Assembly: GCA_004294195.1 (NCBI GenBank)
Contig: REAQ01000199.1
Coordinates: forward strand, 1 to 6,936
Direction: 5' to 3'
Length of the DNA stretch: 6,936 nt
Origin: Sphingobacteriales bacterium
GTDB taxonomy: Bacteria; Bacteroidota; Bacteroidia; Chitinophagales; Chitinophagaceae
In this document: positions 6,935 to 6,936 of the stretch, in pieces
Numbering within the stretch: position 1 is the first letter of the stretch
Layout of the letters: each line of letters opens with the position of its first letter
Notes under the pieces: generated by a model
The model's input: the letters and a program-made list of their open reading frames with translations, nothing else
What the model was told of the DNA's origin: nothing
Database searches by the model: none
Program-made: the position numbers and the translations under genes

Positions 6935-6936
6935 GT

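Noticed and set aside
6884..6936. Possible Bacteroidota promoter (GACTTTTG with TTTG upstream, - strand) before the phosphoesterase
   Set aside because: The -7-like element has one mismatch, the spacing to TTTG is only 14 bases, and it would leave almost no leader; not better than chance.

Overview
The window looks like a stretch of a Bacteroidota chromosome, most likely from the Chitinophagaceae or a related group. The reasons are a PorQ-type outer-membrane protein of the type IX secretion system (found essentially only in this phylum), a PF13568-type small beta-barrel protein, a Bacteroidota-style Lon protease with a long acidic N-terminus, translation starts that mostly lack a Shine-Dalgarno sequence, and palindromes built from short tandem repeats between genes. 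Composition is moderate (about 44% G+C over the first 480 bases, counted by hand). These are ordinary chromosomal genes: I see no phage, plasmid, insertion sequence, CRISPR or RNA gene.

Layout from left to right. bioB (biotin synthase, + strand, 11-1024) is complete and ends 10 bases from the stop of the convergent porQ (- strand, 1035-2045). A 250-base gap (2046-2295) holds two hairpins in series, a few very short + strand reading frames and a near-perfect 28-base-arm palindrome. Then come lon (- strand, 2296-4719), a second palindrome (4799-4866), a small outer-membrane beta-barrel gene (- strand, 4871-5461), a third region of short tandem repeats with a weak dyad (5550-5640), and a membrane-anchored metallophosphoesterase (- strand, 5642-6883). 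The last 53 bases are the upstream region of that gene. No gap exceeds 300 bases.

The four minus-strand genes point the same way but are separated by roughly 150-250 bases with hairpins or palindromes between them, so they are more likely separate transcripts than one operon. Three of the products concern the cell envelope (PorQ, the beta-barrel protein, the membrane phosphoesterase); Lon does cytoplasmic protein quality control and BioB finishes biotin synthesis. No shared pathway is evident.

The most notable non-coding signal is the repeat architecture. The palindromes just after the stops of lon and of the beta-barrel gene both consist of two arms of about four 7-base units of the form AGGNNNN around an 8-base loop, and the region after the phosphoesterase stop contains 8-base repeats. 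This looks like a family of tandem-repeat-derived palindromes settled at gene 3' ends. The second notable signal is within bioB: codon choice changes abruptly near codon 120 (CAA and ACA before; CAG and ACC after), suggesting a mosaic gene or an assembly join. I did not find convincing evidence for a wholly new multi-gene system.
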